NCBI GenBank assembly: GCA_036505615.1
Contig: DASXTB010000324.1
Location: 1-39,152 of the forward strand
From: DASXTB01 sp036505615
Lineage (GTDB): Bacteria; Acidobacteriota; UBA6911; JACQSX01
Direction of reading: 5' to 3'
DNA length: 39,152 bases
The position numbers were made by a program, and so were the translations under genes. Each line of letters starts with the position of its first letter. Position 1 is the stretch's first letter. The notes beneath the pieces were generated by a model. The model ran no database searches. It had not been told where the DNA came from and saw only the letters and a list, made by a program, of their open reading frames with translations. This document shows, piece by piece, positions 25,570 through 33,486 of this stretch.

Positions 25570-26439
25570 ATGAAAAAGAGCCTCACATTCGTCATCGCAA
25601 ACCCGAGGGATGGAAAGATTCATAAATTCAAGATCCCGCAATCTTTAGTTCTATGTGGAGGTATTTTCTTCATTTTGTTTTTGGTTGTTAGCTTTCTTGC
25701 CTCGTTTCATTACGCTTCATTGAATTACCGCACCCGCGATTACGAAAGATTGCAGACGGAAAACGGAACACTTCAGGCAGAAAATCGACTTTACAGGAAC
25801 GCCACCGGTCAATTGGAAGAAAAACTAAGTTCGCTTGAATCGCTTTCTCGGAAATTGACGAAGACGTCGGGAATAGAGCGCCAGCCTGAGGCCATTGCCG
25901 GAACGGGCGGCCCTTCCGACTACCCCACCTTTTTATATGCCGGAGACCGGATTGATTTTCTGAAAAATCGAATGACTGACCTGCAAGCCGAATTTCGACA
26001 GCTCAACGATCTGTACCAGCGCCAAGCCACGGTTTCAGCGGCCACTCCCTCAATTATGCCGGTGCGAGGATACCCAAGCGGTGGCTTTGGTTTTCGGCTT
26101 GATCCCATTAGCGGGCACCGAGATTTCCATCCGGGTGTGGACTTCGCCTCGCCTTACGGTAACAAGATCGTCGCAACTGCTGATGGAGTGGTGACTTTTG
26201 CCGGTAGGCGATTTGGTTACGGAAACGCAGTCGTCGTAGACCACCGATTCGGCATGTCCACTCTGTTTGGACATATGTCTCGGACCGTAGTTCGGCCCGG
26301 CCAGCAGGTGAAACGCGGAGACATCGTCGGATACGTGGGCAACACCGGCCGCTCCACGGGGCCGCACCTCCATTATGAAGTGCGCCTCAATGATCGTCCA
26401 CTTAACCCGATGACTTTCCTCCGTTCCCGCAGAGGATAA
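25570..26439 (+). CDS. M23 family metallopeptidase with membrane anchor and coiled coil
   Basis: A 289-residue cell-wall endopeptidase-like protein. A short cytoplasmic N-terminus is followed by one helix (about 25-47), a coiled coil (about 53-100 and 130-155) and a LytM domain (about 165-285). Zinc ligands are H187 and D191 in HPGVD and H268 in HLHYEV; H235 (GHMS) and H266 complete the active site. All are present, so it should be an active peptidoglycan hydrolase rather than an EnvC-like regulator. I start at ATG 25570, with GAGGAG 8 nt upstream. A longer frame from 25483 has no such site. The promoter at 25421-25449 drives it alone. Confidence 0.93.
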   Translation: MKKSLTFVIANPRDGKIHKFKIPQSLVLCGGIFFILFLVVSFLASFHYASLNYRTRDYERLQTENGTLQAENRLYRNATGQLEEKLSSLESLSRKLTKTSGIERQPEAIAGTGGPSDYPTFLYAGDRIDFLKNRMTDLQAEFRQLNDLYQRQATVSAATPSIMPVRGYPSGGFGFRLDPISGHRDFHPGVDFASPYGNKIVATADGVVTFAGRRFGYGNAVVVDHRFGMSTLFGHMSRTVVRPGQQVKRGDIVGYVGNTGRSTGPHLHYEVRLNDRPLNPMTFLRSRRG

Positions 26440-26552
26440 ATCTCCTGCAATCAGTAAGTAACACTCAAACTCACTGTCCATCTGGGACTGTCGCAGCCGT
26501 CCTCTTGCCGGCGGTCTCGACGCGGTTTGTCTACGGCCTTTGGCGCTCAATC

Positions 26553-27147
26553 TGCTATACTTAGGCTGTTTGTCGGGGCTGATTGGCGTTGAGACGATCG
26601 GATATCCGCCAGCCGCCCAGATTTAGTCTACCTTAGAGGAAATCTGCTTCTGGCAACACACAGCACGAACAGGCGAGCGCAGATCTAAGACAACCGCCGC
26701 TAACGGGTGCGAAAGAATTATTGGAATTTGAGTATAAAGCCCAAATCGTGTGGATCGGCCGGATGGCATGATCCTGGAACGGGCAACAGTTTAAGTTTTA
26801 AGTGTCAAAGGTTAAAAGGGTGTAAAAATTCACCAGCATCTGGTTGGAGGATTTAGACACACGGCACGCATTTTTGCGGAGTGCCGGCGTTCTGGCAATT
26901 CAAGAGCACACAGTGCTCCGCCGGCAAATGATCTAGATTTCTCACCTCGACGGGAGAAATTGACCTTCAAGGTTATTAAGGTTTTCAGTTCTGAAAAACT
27001 GGAAAGTCGGGCTTAGTCGGGTTTAGTTAAAGATGGAAAACTGTCGTCTTCCCCTTCCGCTACCCACCAACCCATACCCAAAACCACCTCTAGCAAAAAT
27101 TGGACTGCCGATGTGTATCTCCAACCCCGATGCCGCTATGGAGGTAT
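26553..27147 (+). promoter_or_regulatory. Putative promoter and structured leader of the RNase E/G gene
   Basis: The 708-bp gap 26440-27147 contains no gene I can support. An extended -10 element TGCTATACT lies at 26553-26561. Further down, two stems share bases and exclude each other. CGGCAC (26862-26867) can pair with GTGCCG (26881-26886), or GCCGGCG (26883-26889) with CGCCGGC (26919-26925), the latter enclosing GAGCAC-ACA-GTGCTC (26904-26918). A long structured leader is known for E. coli rne, where RNase E regulates its own mRNA; the same use here is an inference. Confidence 0.45.
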
Positions 27148-29412
27148 ATGTCCAAAGAACTTATCGTCAGTGCCACCTCGCTGGAAACGAAGGTGGCCGT
27201 CGTAGAAGAAGATCAAGTTACCGAGATCTTCATCGAACGCGCTAAAAGCCGCGGCATTCTCGGAAACATTTACAAAGGAAAAGTAACCCGGGTTTTGCCT
27301 GGCATGCAGTCGGCATTCGTCGACATCGGTCTGGAGCGTGACGCTTTCCTGTACGTCTCGGATTTCGTCGAGGATTATGAAGAATACGAGAAGATGTTTA
27401 GTGACGCCGAGCAGGCGGCGGAGAAACTTCTCAAGGTAGAAGTAAAAGAAGACCACATCCAGCCCGACGAACCTAGACGCCGGGGAGGGCGTGGACGCGG
27501 GCGGTCGGGCCGCAGGGGCCGGGGAGAAAGACCCGAGCATGGCGGCGAGCGCCACTTGCAAGACCGTTCTCCGGCGGCGGAGGAAACGCCTCGGGCCACC
27601 GTTGCTGAGCGGACCTCATCCCCTGAGCCTCCAGGTCCCCCGGATGCAAGCGCCGGCGCGCCTTTAGCAGCTAAACCGGAACCGGCCTCTGAGCCGGTCG
27701 AAGGTCGTCACTCGAGTTGGCTGGATGAGGTTAGAGAAGCGCAGGCTGCGCTGGAAAGAGAAGCAGGCCGGCAGTCCACGGAAACCAGATCAGAAAACCA
27801 GTCTCCTCGAGATACGCGCTGGGACGAAGATCGGGACGCGCGGGTGCGGGGAGATCGCGAAGTAGACCAGTTCTCGCTTCCCGATGACGACAGTGCGGAA
27901 ACGGCAGGGGAAGATTCCTCGACCCACTCGGAATTCGCCAAAGAAGAGAGCAGTAGCGCCGAATCACTTCAAGATGAAGCAACGAGCGATTCCACCGCGG
28001 GCATCGGGACCTCGGTGAGCAAACCTGCGGTGAACGAGTCTGCGCCCAGCGAAGCGTCGGGTATTCCCGAAGTCCAAGGGCCAGGCACGGTAACAATCGA
28101 TGAGCCGGCTCCAGCCGAGCCGGATAGGCGCGACCGCAGGAGGCGCAATCACCACAGACCTTCGCGACGGCGGCCCCGCGGAAAGAACCAATATCATGAA
28201 CGGCACTCTATTGGCGACCTTCTGCGCGAAGGCCAGGAGATCATCGTGCAAGTCGCCAAGGAGCCGATCGCCAAGAAGGGAGCACGCATTACTTCCCACA
28301 TCGCGTTACCGGGACGTTTTATCGTGTATATGCCGACGGTAGACCACGTTGGAGTCTCACGCAAGATTGTTTCCGACAAAGAGCGAGGACGGCTGAAGGA
28401 AATCGTGGTGCGGCTGCGCGGCGAAAGCAAGCGCGGCTTTATCGTTCGGACTGCCGGGGAAAACTGCGAAGAGAAAGACATCCGCGCAGACATGCAATAC
28501 CTCACTCGATTGTGGGATGAGATCCGCCAGAAGGGAGAGCGGATGTCGGCCCCGGCTGTCATCCACAGCGAACTGGATCTGGTTCAGCGTCTGCTGCGTG
28601 ATTACATTTCCGGGGACTTTAAGGCTGTTCGCGTGGACGACGAAGCGGAATACGAACGCATTGTTGAATTCATCAACAAGCTGGATCCCAGCATGGTGAG
28701 CCGGGTTAAGCTATATATGAAAGCGCGGCCTATATTCGACGAGTACGGCATCAACGCGGAAATCGAGAGATCGCTCAAGCCGAAAGTGTGGCTTAAAACG
28801 GGCGGTTACATCGTTATTAATCAGACCGAAGCGCTGGTGGCGATAGATGTGAATACGGGGAAATTTGTGGGCCGCGGCGACAGCCTGGAAGATACCATTA
28901 CTCGCACCAACCTGGATGCCGTCAAGGAAGTGGTGCGTCAAATCAGGCTGCGTGATCTGGGTGGCATCATCGTCATCGATTTCATCGACATGGACGAGCG
29001 GCGCAATCGCCAAAAGGTAATGGATGCGCTGGAACGCGAGCTGGCCCACGACAAGTCGCCGACAAAGATTTTGCAATTTAATGAGTTCGGACTGGTAGCA
29101 ATCACTCGCAAGCGCGTGAAACAGTCGTTGGAGCGCACTTTGTGCCAGCCTTGCCCCTACTGTAACGGCAGCGGAATGGTCAAATCGCACCGGACGGTAT
29201 GCTATTCAATTCACTCGGAGGTGAAAAAGATGCTGCCCACGCTTGGCGACGGTGACGAGCTAATGATCCGCGTCAATCCGGAGGTCGCGCGCGCGTTGCG
29301 CGAGAAAGAGCACGTGGTGCTGGAGGAAATCCAGGAGATGACCGGACGAGATGTCAGCGTGAAGGCTGATCCTTTGGTGCACTTCGAGCAGTTTGACATC
29401 GTAGAGACGTAG
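27148..29412 (+). CDS. Ribonuclease E/G family endoribonuclease with a large disordered insertion in the S1 domain
   Basis: A 754-residue endoribonuclease of mRNA decay and rRNA processing. The S1 domain starts at NIYKGKVTRVLPGMQSAFVDI (40-60) and resumes at DLLREGQEIIVQVAKEP (about 357). Between them is a low-complexity insertion of about 245 residues (105-350), with Arg/Gly-rich ends (RRRGGRGRGRSGRRGRG at 110-126, RRDRRRRNHHRP at about 327-338) and an acidic Ser/Glu/Asp middle. The catalytic DNase-I-like domain has D567 (VAIDVNTGKFVG) and D611 (IVIDFIDM). The zinc-link pair is CPYC (669-672). There is no long C-terminal scaffold, so the insertion may replace it. I start at ATG 27148 because GGAGG directly precedes it; an upstream frame from 27100 lacks one. 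Confidence 0.95.
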   Translation: MSKELIVSATSLETKVAVVEEDQVTEIFIERAKSRGILGNIYKGKVTRVLPGMQSAFVDIGLERDAFLYVSDFVEDYEEYEKMFSDAEQAAEKLLKVEVKEDHIQPDEPRRRGGRGRGRSGRRGRGERPEHGGERHLQDRSPAAEETPRATVAERTSSPEPPGPPDASAGAPLAAKPEPASEPVEGRHSSWLDEVREAQAALEREAGRQSTETRSENQSPRDTRWDEDRDARVRGDREVDQFSLPDDDSAETAGEDSSTHSEFAKEESSSAESLQDEATSDSTAGIGTSVSKPAVNESAPSEASGIPEVQGPGTVTIDEPAPAEPDRRDRRRRNHHRPSRRRPRGKNQYHERHSIGDLLREGQEIIVQVAKEPIAKKGARITSHIALPGRFIVYMPTVDHVGVSRKIVSDKERGRLKEIVVRLRGESKRGFIVRTAGENCEEKDIRADMQYLTRLWDEIRQKGERMSAPAVIHSELDLVQRLLRDYISGDFKAVRVDDEAEYERIVEFINKLDPSMVSRVKLYMKARPIFDEYGINAEIERSLKPKVWLKTGGYIVINQTEALVAIDVNTGKFVGRGDSLEDTITRTNLDAVKEVVRQIRLRDLGGIIVIDFIDMDERRNRQKVMDALERELAHDKSPTKILQFNEFGLVAITRKRVKQSLERTLCQPCPYCNGSGMVKSHRTVCYSIHSEVKKMLPTLGDGDELMIRVNPEVARALREKEHVVLEEIQEMTGRDVSVKADPLVHFEQFDIVET

Positions 29413-29425
29413 AATTCGCAGGTCT

Positions 29426-29500
29426 GTAGGGGCGGTTCGTGAACCGCCCGTGGGAGCATGCTGATTTCGCCGTAAGGCGGGCGGCTCGCGAGCCGCCCCT
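29426..29500. repeat. Mirrored pair of REP-like palindromes
   Basis: GGGCGGTTC-GT-GAACCGCCC (29430-29449) is followed by a perfect 20-bp palindrome GGGCGGCTCGCGAGCCGCCC (29479-29498). Both are flanked outward by CTGTAGG/CCTACAGATGG, so the copies face each other. They lie right after the RNase E/G stop codon and may end or protect its transcript. The rest of 29413-29711 shows no gene. Confidence 0.85.
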
Positions 29501-29711
29501 ACAGATGGCGACGAATTTTGGACGACACCGCCCCGTGTGGCCTCGGCCGTTGGTCCCCACAAGCAATCACAAGCCGCGTAACGTCGGCCAGGGTTAAAGA
29601 CTATTAATTGAAACGCTGTGAACCAGGCTTCGTAAATGTAGTCTAGGTAATAATAATAAGCGGCGATTTGCTAAGCGCTGGTTTCCCAAAAGCTCGGGAA
29701 AGGGTGCTCCT

Positions 29712-32700
29712 GTGAAATCTTGGTTTCTGGCGTTGTTCATCCTTCTAGCTATCGGTTCGATTCAGGCAGCCGAGACATTTAAGATCGAAGGGAAAGTGCG
29801 CGATCCCAAGAACTCACTGGTCGCCGGGGCCGCAGTTACGCTGGTTCAGCCTTCCGGCCCGTTCCGCCGCCAGTCGCGCACAGACGACACCGGGTCCTAC
29901 GCCATTTCCAACGTCCCCGCAGGAGATTATCAGTTAATAGCTCAAGCTGCTGCCGGAGCTGCCACGCAGCCGGTGCAAATCAAGTCTAAGAATCTGGTAA
30001 TCGACTTGAAACTTGGTCCCCGTTCGACACCTGAATTGCCTCCCTCTTCGCAGCCGATAGAAAATAGCGAACCTTTTCAAGAGCTGAACTTCAATTTGCC
30101 GGGCGGTTCGGCACCGCAGGCCGGTGAAACTCCGATGCAACCAAATCCGGAATCTGTGACGGTGATCCGGAGCGGTGTCCTGGCCGATCGCCTTGACTTT
30201 CCAGGCATGTGGGGCCAGGGGGAAGGAGAATTCCGGAGGGCGGAGAGAAACAACCAGAACAGGGATAATTCGGATCGGCGGTTGGCGAGGGCTTTTGGAG
30301 CAAGCCGCGGGCCAGCCCCGGGACAGGAACAATCCGACCGCTCGTCTGTGGTCAGGTTCGGCGCCGGTCCGGGGGGCCCCGGGTCAGGGCCAATGCAAGG
30401 GGGCGGCGGAGAAATCGGCCCGATGGGAGGAGGCGGCGTAATGATGTTCCGGATGGGAGGCGCCCGCTCCAACCGTCTGCTGGGAAGCGCCAACTTTGGA
30501 TGGAATGGCTCGGCGCTGAATGCACGTCCCTACTCTCTTTCCGGCGAGGAGCTTCCGAAAAAATCTTATGACCAGGAAAGGTTCGGCGCGACTATTGGCG
30601 GCCCAATTCCATGGCTTGGCTCCAAAACAAGCGGCCAGCGCGGGCGGCCTCAATTCTTCCTTAATTATTCCCTCAGCCGGGGCAGCGACCTGTTTACCGC
30701 GTTCTCGCGAGTTCCCACTGAACTGGAGCGGCAGGGTGATTTCTCGCAGTCGTTCTTTTTCTCCGGACCTCTGGCCGGTCAGCCGGTACAAATCTTCAAC
30801 CCGCTTTCCAGGACGCTATTCTCCGGAAACCGCATCCCGGCGTCCCAGATCAACCCTATTGCGGCGGCGCTTCTATCGTACATCCCTCTTCCCAACCAAG
30901 AAGGGCAGCAAAACTTCTTCATCCAGAAAGCGCTCAACAGCCGAATGCAGAACGTCAATTTGAACTTCAATGCGTCGCTCACGAATCAGATTCGAATCAA
31001 TGCCGGCTACAACTTGTCACACCGGACGGCAGAATCCGGGAACCGCTATCCTTTGCTGGGCGGAGATAGCGAAAGCACCGGACAGGGCGCCTCTCTGGGT
31101 GTAACTCACACCATCAAGAGAGGTCTGCTCGAACAATTCAATCTACGCTTCAATCGCAACAGCAGCGACTCCCTGAACTCTTTCGCCTACAAGAACGATA
31201 TTGAAGGGGAGCTGGGAATTCAGGGCGTTTCGCGCAGTCCGGTGAATTGGGGAGTTCCTTCAATCCAATTCACCAACTTCGGCGGCCTGCAGGACTTGAA
31301 TGCCTCAGTCGGAGCCTATCAGGCAGTCAACGCCAGTTACAACCTGAACTGGGTGCGCGGTTTCCATTCAATTCGCTTCGGCGCCAGCCTGCAGCGGGTG
31401 CTGAACAACCGGATCGTTGACTCCAATGGGCGCGGTGCGTTCACATTCAGCGGCTTCAGCACCAGCGCATTCGACAGTTCCGGGCATGCCCTGCCGGGAA
31501 CCGGTTTCGACTTTGCAGATTTCTTGCTCGGTTTTCCACAACAGACCACTGTCCGCTTCGGCGCGCCGGATTCCTACCTGCGCAACTGGGAGGTTAACGG
31601 CTTTTTGCAGGATAACTGGAAAGCCTTGCCCAATCTGACGCTCGATTTGGGGCTGCGCTACGATTTGATCACTCCGGCGGTTGAAAAATACGATCGCTTG
31701 GCCAATCTGGACATCGCGCCAGGCTTTGCAGCAGTACAGGCGGTCGCCGCCGGACAGCCGGGTCCTTTTGCGGGCGATCTGCCGCGCAGTCTGATTTTCC
31801 CTGACAAAAACAATTTCAGCCCGCGAATAGCCATCGCCTACAAGCCATGGGCGAAGCGGACGATTGTGGTGCGGTCCGGTTATGGAGTTATTTACAACGA
31901 TTCTGTCTATCGACAGTTGACGGCCAGACTGGTCTCGCAGCCTCCATTCTCTATTTCCCAAACGTTGCTGACCCAGCCGAATCGAATCTTGACTCTGGAG
32001 AATGGATTTCCGCCCGATCCGTCCCGTTCGGTTCGAAACACGCTGGCGATCGATCCACACTACCGCACCGGATATGTGCAGAACTGGATGCTTAACATTC
32101 AATGCCCTCTTCCCGCGCGGCTGGTGGGAACCATCGGCTACCAGGGAAGCAAAGGCACGGCTCTGGATTTGCAGCGCTCCCCAAACCGCGCCCAGCCCGG
32201 GTCTTCGCTCAACACGGATGACAGAAGGCGCATCCCCAATGCGCAAGAGTTCCTTTATCAAACCAGCGCCGGTGCCTCTGTTTTCCACTCGTTGAACCTG
32301 TCTTTGCAAAGGCGTTTTTCAAGGGGATTCTCGGCCAACGGAAATTACACCTTTGGGAAGAGCATCGACAACATGTCTTCCACCGGGGGAGGGTCGGGCG
32401 CTGTGGCGCAGAACGACGACGATTTGCGCTCAGAGCGCGGGCTCTCTGATTTCGATGTGCGCCATCGCCTCTTTGTCAACGGTATTTGGCAGCTTCCCTT
32501 TGGACGCGGCAAAAGATTTTCAAGTGCTCCCTCCTGGTTGGGTCATACGCTGGGTGGCTGGACTCTGTTGCCTAATCTGCAGGTCATAAGCGGGCACCCC
32601 TTCACGGCGCGAGTGCTGGGGAATCAGAGCAACAATAGCGGGACAGGAGCTCTGGGATCGACCCGAGCCAGCGTGACCGACCAAGCTGTCACGGCAGACG

Positions 32701-33002
32701 ACCCGACCACCTCCCGCTTTTTCAACACCGGCGCCTTCCAGCTTCCGCTACCCGGCTTTTTTGGCAACGCCGGGCGCAACACCATCATTGGACCTGGATC
32801 CGTTCAATTGAATTTCGTCTTGAACCGCACCTTCCTGGTCAATGATCGCCAGCGTCTGGCGCTATCGCTGATGGCGCAAAATCTCACCAATCATCCCAAT
32901 TACCGGACAATCGCCACGGTCGTAAATGGCTCCAGCTTCGGAGAGATCACGTCGGTTGCGCCGATGCGCCAAGTGCGGTTCGACCTGAGGTATATTTTTT
33001 AA
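29712..33002 (+). CDS. TonB-dependent receptor, Oar-like, with carboxypeptidase-regulatory-like N-terminus
   Basis: A 1096-residue outer-membrane protein. A signal peptide (1-19, ending IQA) is followed by a carboxypeptidase-regulatory-like beta-sandwich (about 22-95, with VRDPKNSLVAGAAVTLVQP and TDDTGSYAISNVPAGDYQL). A Gly/Pro/Gln-rich linker (about 165-260) leads to a long beta-barrel ending in the aromatic VRFDLRYIF. I see no clear canonical plug domain, as in many Oar-like receptors of Acidobacteriota. Such proteins are thought to import large or polymeric substrates; the ligand here is unknown. The start is GTG 29712. The stop codon touches the left border of the repeat element at 33001. 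Confidence 0.9.
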   Translation: MKSWFLALFILLAIGSIQAAETFKIEGKVRDPKNSLVAGAAVTLVQPSGPFRRQSRTDDTGSYAISNVPAGDYQLIAQAAAGAATQPVQIKSKNLVIDLKLGPRSTPELPPSSQPIENSEPFQELNFNLPGGSAPQAGETPMQPNPESVTVIRSGVLADRLDFPGMWGQGEGEFRRAERNNQNRDNSDRRLARAFGASRGPAPGQEQSDRSSVVRFGAGPGGPGSGPMQGGGGEIGPMGGGGVMMFRMGGARSNRLLGSANFGWNGSALNARPYSLSGEELPKKSYDQERFGATIGGPIPWLGSKTSGQRGRPQFFLNYSLSRGSDLFTAFSRVPTELERQGDFSQSFFFSGPLAGQPVQIFNPLSRTLFSGNRIPASQINPIAAALLSYIPLPNQEGQQNFFIQKALNSRMQNVNLNFNASLTNQIRINAGYNLSHRTAESGNRYPLLGGDSESTGQGASLGVTHTIKRGLLEQFNLRFNRNSSDSLNSFAYKNDIEGELGIQGVSRSPVNWGVPSIQFTNFGGLQDLNASVGAYQAVNASYNLNWVRGFHSIRFGASLQRVLNNRIVDSNGRGAFTFSGFSTSAFDSSGHALPGTGFDFADFLLGFPQQTTVRFGAPDSYLRNWEVNGFLQDNWKALPNLTLDLGLRYDLITPAVEKYDRLANLDIAPGFAAVQAVAAGQPGPFAGDLPRSLIFPDKNNFSPRIAIAYKPWAKRTIVVRSGYGVIYNDSVYRQLTARLVSQPPFSISQTLLTQPNRILTLENGFPPDPSRSVRNTLAIDPHYRTGYVQNWMLNIQCPLPARLVGTIGYQGSKGTALDLQRSPNRAQPGSSLNTDDRRRIPNAQEFLYQTSAGASVFHSLNLSLQRRFSRGFSANGNYTFGKSIDNMSSTGGGSGAVAQNDDDLRSERGLSDFDVRHRLFVNGIWQLPFGRGKRFSSAPSWLGHTLGGWTLLPNLQVISGHPFTARVLGNQSNNSGTGALGSTRASVTDQAVTADDPTTSRFFNTGAFQLPLPGFFGNAGRNTIIGPGSVQLNFVLNRTFLVNDRQRLALSLMAQNLTNHPNYRTIATVVNGSSFGEITSVAPMRQVRFDLRYIF

Positions 33003-33486
33003 CCACTAAGACTAAGCGTGGTGAAGCTGCATCCCAAACTCTGGGGCACGGGGACGCGGGGACGCGGGGACACGGAGACGCAGTGACACGGAGACGCGGG
33101 GACACGGAGACGCGGGGACACGGAGACGCGGGGAGCGTAAGAATTCCAGGAGAGAAGAAGCTAACGGTTTAGGAGTGAGTACTAGGGGTAAGAAGGCTGA
33201 AGAATGAAGTTTGACAAAAAGTTGCATCAAAGATTCGGGCTGGTCTTTCAGTCTCTGTACTTCGAATTTTCTTCTCTCCGTGTGTTTTGCACCAATAACC
33301 ATTGGCTTCTTCTACAGCTGCCAAAATTCTTACACTCGGCACGTCCCCGTGTCGCCGTGTCCCCGCGTCCCCGTGTCGCCGTGTCCCCGCGTCCCCGTGT
33401 TTCCGTGTTCCCGCATCCCCGTGTCGCCGTGTTCCCGTGTCCCAGAGTTTTGGTTGCGGCTTTGCCGCTTTGTGCCTTGGTGGCGA
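33001..33486. repeat. Paired-arm element, 8-bp unit, sharing a border with the four-helix-bundle element
   Basis: The left arm (33001-33145) begins ACCACTAAGACTAAGCG, continues with GGGGACGC/GGAGACGC units and ends GAGCGTAAGAATT. The right arm (33325-33486), read backwards, gives ACCACCAAGGCACAAAGCGG, AGCCGCAACC, ACACGGGG-type units and GAGTGTAAGAATT. Complementarity therefore extends from the borders inward, and a weaker match continues another 30 bp. The right border TTGGTTGCGGCTTTGCCGC matches the right border at 23607-23633. The loop is about 100 bp and has no ORF of its own. Confidence 0.8.

Noticed and set aside
26440..27147. tRNA, 6S RNA, tmRNA or RNase P RNA in the long gap before the RNase E/G gene
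   Set aside because: I could not recognise any of their conserved cores by eye; the stems seen fit an mRNA leader better.
31368..32309. 313-residue ORF opposite the TonB-dependent receptor
   Set aside because: It is antisense to a well-supported barrel gene, with no motif or ribosome-binding site.
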